The position numbers and the translations under genes are program-made. The notes under the pieces were generated by a model. The model did no database searches. It was not told the DNA's origin and saw only the letters and a program-made list of their open reading frames with translations. 9,613 nt of DNA from an uncultured Campylobacter sp. (GTDB taxonomy: Bacteria; Campylobacterota; Campylobacteria; Campylobacterales; Campylobacteraceae). This document shows positions 5,632-9,613 of the stretch, piece after piece. Positions within the stretch are counted from its first letter, which is position 1. Each line of letters opens with the position of its first letter. Where the stretch lies: positions 1 to 9,613 of the forward strand of contig NZ_CAJPMA010000066.1 of the NCBI RefSeq assembly GCF_905371695.1, written 5' to 3'.

Positions 5632-6945
5632 CTAAAACGCGATGTGTTTGCTAAGCGCGATGATGCAAAGCGCGAGCGCTAGCGGGACGTAGACGTATCT
5701 GCCCGTAAAATACCAAAACGCGCCTTGCTTTTTATCGGCACCCGTATTTATCTCGTCCATGATCTCGTCTTTTTTAATAATCCAAAACCACGATACCGCC
5801 CCTATCACCGCGCCGATAGGTATAATGTAAATGCTAACTAAATCCATCCAAGGCCCCCAGCTAGAAATCATCTCCATATTTACGCCTATGCCCAGACACA
5901 CCGCGCAAAGGCCCAAAAGAACGTGCGAGCGACGTAAATTTGGAAATTTATGCAATATCGACTCGGCGACTGCTTCAAACATATTTTGCAGCGAGCTAAT
6001 CCCGCCGAAAATCACCGCCGTAAATAAAATAATTGCAAAAATTTGCCCGCCCGGCATATCTTGTAAAATTTTAGGCAGCGTTACGAAAAGCAGCTTAGGT
6101 CCCGCGGCCGGGTCCATAGAGTAAGCAAAGACCGCCGGTATCATTACGAGCGCCGCCACGAAGGCCGCTAACGTATCGAATATCGCCGTTTTTTTAGCAC
6201 TATCTACCACGTCTTCGTCTTTTGATAAATAAGCGCCGTAAACGATCATACCCGAACCCGTAATAGAAAGAGAGAAAAACGCCTGCCCCATCGCCGTAAT
6301 CCACGTCATCGGATCGTCTAGCTTGGCAAAATCGGCGCGAAGCAAAAAATTATACCCTTCAAAAGCGCCGTCTAAAAACGCGACGCGGACGGCTAAAATA
6401 ATAAAAAGCGCGAAAAATAGCGGCATCATTATTTTATTAGTCCGCTCGATACTGTGCGCGCCGAAAAATAGCGTAAGAAGCGTGCCTGCGACGACGATTA
6501 CGTGATAGGGCACGACGGAGTAGTCGCTTAAAGCAAAGCCTTCAAACCAAGTATTGGTATCCACGCTCATTAGCGAGCCCGTGATCGCCTGAAACAAAGC
6601 CTTTAAAACGTAAGCGATGATGACGGCGTAGCCGATGGCGATACACATCGAGCCCGCAAGCGGCACGTAGCCTAAAATTTTACCGACTTTACCCCAGCCG
6701 CGCGTAGAAAAGGCGTATTCGTAAGAGCCTAGCGTGCCGGTTCTAGCGCGCCTACCTATGGCGTACTCCGCCGAAAGTCCGACGTAAGCGAAAAGCGCGA
6801 CGAATAGCAAATAAATTATCAAAAACGCGCCGCCGCCGTTCGCGCCGACTTTGTAAGGAAAGCCCCAAACGTTTGCCATGCCGACCGCGGAACCGATACA
6901 GGCGATGATAAACGCCCAGCGCGAAGTAAATCCGTGTTTATGCAT
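5632..6945 (-). CDS. SNF-family sodium-dependent transporter
   Basis: Inner-membrane Na+-coupled symporter of the neurotransmitter:sodium symporter family (LeuT fold), probably for an amino acid or similar solute; the substrate cannot be read from the sequence. The 437-residue product has about 11 hydrophobic segments, as many bacterial members do. TM1 carries GSAVGMANVWGFPYKVG (18-34) and GANGGGAF (34-41). The unwound TM6 region is near FSLSITGSGMIVYGAYL (224-240). The usual Arg before FPY (the extracellular-gate Arg in LeuT, in NxWRFPY) is Gly28 here, so this belongs to a variant subfamily or has a changed gate. ATG at 6945-6943 follows AAAAAGGC. It heads the minus-strand operon and is divergent from the MATE gene. 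It belongs to a different branch from the SNF remnant at 100-308, which keeps Arg in the same place, so the two are not recent duplicates. Confidence 0.93.
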   Translation of the reverse strand: MHKHGFTSRWAFIIACIGSAVGMANVWGFPYKVGANGGGAFLIIYLLFVALFAYVGLSAEYAIGRRARTGTLGSYEYAFSTRGWGKVGKILGYVPLAGSMCIAIGYAVIIAYVLKALFQAITGSLMSVDTNTWFEGFALSDYSVVPYHVIVVAGTLLTLFFGAHSIERTNKIMMPLFFALFIILAVRVAFLDGAFEGYNFLLRADFAKLDDPMTWITAMGQAFFSLSITGSGMIVYGAYLSKDEDVVDSAKKTAIFDTLAAFVAALVMIPAVFAYSMDPAAGPKLLFVTLPKILQDMPGGQIFAIILFTAVIFGGISSLQNMFEAVAESILHKFPNLRRSHVLLGLCAVCLGIGVNMEMISSWGPWMDLVSIYIIPIGAVIGAVSWFWIIKKDEIMDEINTGADKKQGAFWYFTGRYVYVPLALALCIIALSKHIAF

Positions 6946-6964
6946 AAAAAGCCTTTTTGTTTTG

Positions 6965-6970
6965 ATTATC
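6965..6970 (-). promoter_or_regulatory. Probable -10 box for the SNF-uup operon
   Basis: Minus strand reads GATAAT 20 bp before the ATG of the SNF gene, with AAAAAGG in between. This implies a leader of about 14 nt. No -35 consensus is obvious. Confidence 0.4.
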
Positions 6971-7047
6971 TCTTTTTATCGCTTTGAGCTTTCTTAACGA
7001 GCGCGCCTTAAAGCAGGATCCCAAGCGAAAAATAATAAAATTTTCGC

Positions 7048-7070
7048 TAAAATCGCGCTTTTTTGAAGGA
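7048..7070 (+). promoter_or_regulatory. -10 box and ribosome binding site that fix the MATE start
   Basis: TTTTCGCTAAAAT places a TAAAAT -10 at 7048-7053. AAGGA at 7066-7070 sits 6 bp before ATG 7077. A transcript starting about 7 bp after this box would exclude the upstream ATG at 6984, so 7077 is the likely translation start. Confidence 0.6.
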
Positions 7071-7076
7071 AATTTT

Positions 7077-8408
7077 ATGTCGCACGCTCAAAATCTAAGC
7101 CTAAAAAAGCTTACGATACCGATATTTTTGGATATGTTTTTGCACTTTGTTACGCTCATCATAAATACCTACATGGTGACTAAGGTCAGCGTCCATTTAG
7201 TGGGCGCTATGGGCGCGGGCAATCAAGTCATGGATTTATTTATGACGATCTTTAACTTTTTAAGCGTAGGCTGCTCAGTAGTAGTAGCGCAAGCTCTGGG
7301 CGCGCGAAATAAAAATTTAGCCCTACGCGTCGTGCATGCCAGCTTAACTTTTAACGCGATTTTCGGCTTTATAATGGCGATTTTCATCTATTTTTACGGA
7401 CACTTTATACTTGAAATTTTACGCGTACCGAGCGCTCTTATGAAAGAAAGCTACGATTATCTTCATATGTTAGGGTTTGCGCTATTTTTCGACGGCGTAG
7501 GCATGGTACTTGCGGCCGTACTTCGCGTTTATAACTTCGCGGCCGCGGTCATGTTCGTCTCGCTTTTAATGAATTTTATCACGCTTTTAGGCAACTCTAT
7601 CGCGCTTTTCGGCTGGGCTGGACTACCTAATTACGGACTTTACGGAGTAGCCGTTAGCACGATGACGGGGCGATTCGTAGGCGTTATCGTGCTATTTTTT
7701 ATATTAATCCGCGTAGCTAAGGTGCGAATTTATCTAAAAATGCTTTTTACGCTGCCTTTTAAAATTTTACGCAAGATTTTGTCGGTGGGGCTTCCAAGCG
7801 CCGGCGAAAATTTACTATGGATGGCGCAGTATATGGTGGCTTTCGGCTTTGTAGCGAGCATGGGCGAGTCTAGCCTAAACGTGCAAACGGTTTATTTTCA
7901 GATCACGCTTTTAATCTTAATGTGCGGAGCTAGCATCAGCGTAGCAAACGAAGTCATCGTGGGGCATTTAGTCGGAGCGATGAGATTTGACGAGGCGTAT
8001 TCGCGCACCTTCCGCGCATTAAAACTGGGCGTTTTGGCCTCGCTTTGCGTCGTACTAGTCGCGTATTTTTGCAAATTTAAGATAATGGACGCGCTAAATT
8101 TAACGCCCACGCTTAAAGAAATCATGCTGCCGCTTTTTACGCTATCTATCGTTTTAGAGGCTGGAAGGACGTTTAATATCGTCATCGTAAACGCTCTGCG
8201 CGCAAGCGGCGACGCAAAATTTCCGCTGATGACTGGATTTGCCTTTATGTGGGGACTTAGCTTGCCGCTGGGGTATTTTTTAGGCATTACGTGCGAGATG
8301 GGAATTTTAGGCGTTTGGATAGGATTTACCGCCGACGAATGGGTTCGCGGACTAGTAAATACGTGGCGATGGAAGAGCCGTAAATGGCAATCAAAACGGC
8401 TCGTTTAA
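7077..8408 (+). CDS. MATE-family multidrug/cation efflux transporter
   Basis: Inner-membrane antiporter that exports drugs or other organic cations in exchange for Na+ or H+ (family knowledge). The 443-residue product has about 12 hydrophobic segments in two similar halves, matching the usual MATE length of about 440-460. Recognisable segments are the first helix LKKLTIPIFLDMFLHFVTL, the GSCV-like SVGCSVVVAQALGARN loop (63-78), the second-half LSVGLPSAGENLLWMAQYMV, the NALRASGDAKFPL loop and the C-terminal DEWVRGLVNTWRWKSRKW typical of MATE proteins. The frame is open upstream to an ATG at 6984, but the extra 31 residues are basic, lack an RBS and overlap both promoters; AAGGA before 7077 decides the start. 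Divergent from the SNF gene and 79 bp before glpT. Substrate specificity is not readable. Confidence 0.93.
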   Translation: MSHAQNLSLKKLTIPIFLDMFLHFVTLIINTYMVTKVSVHLVGAMGAGNQVMDLFMTIFNFLSVGCSVVVAQALGARNKNLALRVVHASLTFNAIFGFIMAIFIYFYGHFILEILRVPSALMKESYDYLHMLGFALFFDGVGMVLAAVLRVYNFAAAVMFVSLLMNFITLLGNSIALFGWAGLPNYGLYGVAVSTMTGRFVGVIVLFFILIRVAKVRIYLKMLFTLPFKILRKILSVGLPSAGENLLWMAQYMVAFGFVASMGESSLNVQTVYFQITLLILMCGASISVANEVIVGHLVGAMRFDEAYSRTFRALKLGVLASLCVVLVAYFCKFKIMDALNLTPTLKEIMLPLFTLSIVLEAGRTFNIVIVNALRASGDAKFPLMTGFAFMWGLSLPLGYFLGITCEMGILGVWIGFTADEWVRGLVNTWRWKSRKWQSKRLV

Positions 8409-8442
8409 GTAAATTTAGCGCGCGTAGATTTTAAAATTTTAT

Positions 8443-8450
8443 GCTAAAAT
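8443..8450 (+). promoter_or_regulatory. Extended -10 box of glpT
   Basis: TGCTAAAAT is followed by T-rich sequence and AAAGGA (8477-8482), 5 bp before ATG 8488. It lies in the 79-bp gap after the MATE stop, so glpT probably has its own promoter. The same word is found before the MATE gene and the SNF remnant. Confidence 0.5.
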
Positions 8451-8487
8451 GGCGCATTTTTTCAATTTTTTTCACAAAAGGAAAAGA

Positions 8488-9613
8488 ATGTTTAAATTCT
8501 TAAAGGCATCAGCGCCTAGCGAGCAAAAGGTGCCCCAAGGCGAGGTGGATGCATACTACAAAAAGCTACGCTGGCAAGTATTTTTCGGCGTATTTATCGG
8601 CTATGCGGCGTACTATTTACTACGTAAAAACTTCCCCTTGGCGATACCTTATCTAACCGATAAAGCGGGCGAATACGCAAGCTACGGCTACACGAAAGCA
8701 GATCTTGGTATCGTAATGTCGGTGCTAGGACTTGCTTACGGTATTTCCAAATTCGTAATGGGTAACGTCTCGGACCGCTCAAATCCTAAATATTTTATCG
8801 TAGCGGGCCTATTAGGCTCCGCCGCCGTAACGCTAATTTTCGGCCTAGTGCCAGGAGTTTTTACCAGCATCGCGGCGATGATCGTACTGGGCGCGCTAAA
8901 CGGCTGGTTTCAAGGCATGGGCTATCCGCCTGGCGCTAAAACTATGACTAACTGGTTTAGCACCTCCGAGCGCGGCGTTTGGTGGAGCTGGTGGAACATC
9001 TCTCACAACTTAGGCGGCGGGCTTATCGGGCCGCTAGCGCTACTAGGTCTTGCGGTATTCGGCGCGTGGCAATCGCTATTTTACCTACCCGCCGTCATCG
9101 CGCTGCTAGCGGCGGTAGTAATGTATAAATTAATGCACGATACGCCGGAATCAGAAGGCCTACCGCCCGTCGAAGAGTATAAAGGCGAAAAGCGCGCGCA
9201 TCAGACGAAATCCGCTCACGAGCTAAGCGCGACGGAGATTTTCGCAAAATATATCCTAAACAATAAATTCCTTTGGGCGATCGCGTTTGCCAACATCTTC
9301 GTTTATTTCATCCGCTACGGCATCATCGACTGGGCCCCGACGTATCTAAAAGAGGTTAAACACTTCACGGTAGATAAACAAAGCTGGGCGTATTTTATGT
9401 ACGAATACGCCGGAATTTTCGGTATGCTAGCCAGCGGATACCTAAGCGATAAGGTTTTTAAAGGACACCGAGCGCCGCCTATGCTAATCTTTTTAGCGGG
9501 CGTTCTAGTCGCGATTTTTATTTATTGGAAAAATCCCGCCGGCAACGAGTGGGTCGACTACGCTTGCTTAGTGGCGATAGGATTTTTAATCTACGGTCCC
9601 GTGATGATGATAG
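8488..9613 (+). CDS. glpT: Glycerol-3-phosphate/phosphate antiporter GlpT (3' end beyond the window)
   Basis: Inner-membrane major facilitator of the organophosphate:Pi antiporter (OPA) family, importing glycerol-3-phosphate in exchange for phosphate. The open frame gives 375 residues of an expected ~450 and runs off the window. It follows E. coli GlpT closely along its length: RWQVFFGVFIGYAAYYLLRKN (28-48), SKFVMGNVSDRSNP (87-100), GWFQGMGYPPGAKTM (139-153), DTPESEGLPPVEEYK (218-232), FVYFIRYGIIDWAPTYLKEV (271-290) and SWAYFMYEYAGIFG (299-312). The substrate-phosphate arginines of E. coli GlpT (Arg45, Arg269) correspond to Arg46 and Arg276, and its His165 to His173, so transport residues are intact. 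UhpC/UhpT-type relatives are less likely given the central loop and helix 7 match. ATG 8488 follows AAAAGGA at 5 bp. Confidence 0.92.
   Translation, partial: MFKFLKASAPSEQKVPQGEVDAYYKKLRWQVFFGVFIGYAAYYLLRKNFPLAIPYLTDKAGEYASYGYTKADLGIVMSVLGLAYGISKFVMGNVSDRSNPKYFIVAGLLGSAAVTLIFGLVPGVFTSIAAMIVLGALNGWFQGMGYPPGAKTMTNWFSTSERGVWWSWWNISHNLGGGLIGPLALLGLAVFGAWQSLFYLPAVIALLAAVVMYKLMHDTPESEGLPPVEEYKGEKRAHQTKSAHELSATEIFAKYILNNKFLWAIAFANIFVYFIRYGIIDWAPTYLKEVKHFTVDKQSWAYFMYEYAGIFGMLASGYLSDKVFKGHRAPPMLIFLAGVLVAIFIYWKNPAGNEWVDYACLVAIGFLIYGPVMMI

Noticed and set aside
6984..7076. Upstream ATG extension of the MATE protein
   Set aside because: The 31 extra residues are not MATE-like and cover the promoter; AAGGA before ATG 7077 is a much better start.
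8441..8466. ATGC/GCAT hairpin followed by six T as a terminator for the MATE gene
   Set aside because: The stem is only 4 bp and overlaps the glpT -10 box, which is the better explanation.
8594..8782. Minus-strand ORF inside glpT, and similar antisense ORFs at 1712-1936, 4490-4831, 4963-5235, 5084-5449, 5831-6124, 6323-6505 and 7898-8287
   Set aside because: They lie opposite strongly supported genes, have no own RBS and give composition expected of antisense frames.

Overview
The window reads like a chromosomal stretch of an epsilonproteobacterium, most likely a Campylobacter of the C. showae/C. rectus type. This is inferred from the AT-rich gene spacers full of AAATTTTA-like words, the moderately GC-rich genes with many CGC/GCG codons, TAAAAT/TATAAT -10 boxes with short leaders, and the gene families present. 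No rRNA, tRNA, CRISPR array, insertion sequence or integrase was seen.

Left part (1-1516): an eroding region. A perfect 16-bp inverted repeat (23-60) lies beyond a minus-strand remnant of a sodium:neurotransmitter symporter (SNF) gene (100-308). That remnant keeps only the first ~30 codons and the last ~37 codons, in different frames, so the middle has been lost. Next on the plus strand is a flavodoxin-fold NAD(P)H/quinone oxidoreductase gene (627-1154). It is intact except for one in-frame TAA at codon 64, where the family normally has a sense codon, probably Gln. The gene-free spacer after it holds two diverged ~44-bp direct repeats whose six substitutions are all transitions.

Centre (1517-6945): a tightly packed minus-strand block, read right to left. 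It encodes an intact SNF-family transporter with 11 predicted membrane segments, the ABC-F ATPase Uup, a doubtful 45-codon ORF, a 147-residue two-helix membrane protein, and a 518-residue protein that overlaps it by 11 bp, is anchored at both ends and has a large probable periplasmic domain. The last two genes, and the small ORF if real, start with TTG. Their function is unknown, and this pair is the least described part of the window.

Right part (6946-9613): a 131-bp divergent promoter region separates the SNF gene from plus-strand transporters. These are a MATE-family efflux protein, whose start is better placed at 7077 than at the upstream ATG at 6984, and a GlpT-type glycerol-3-phosphate/phosphate antiporter cut off by the window edge. 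The region is dominated by membrane transport; I see no convincing new defence, toxin or mobile system.
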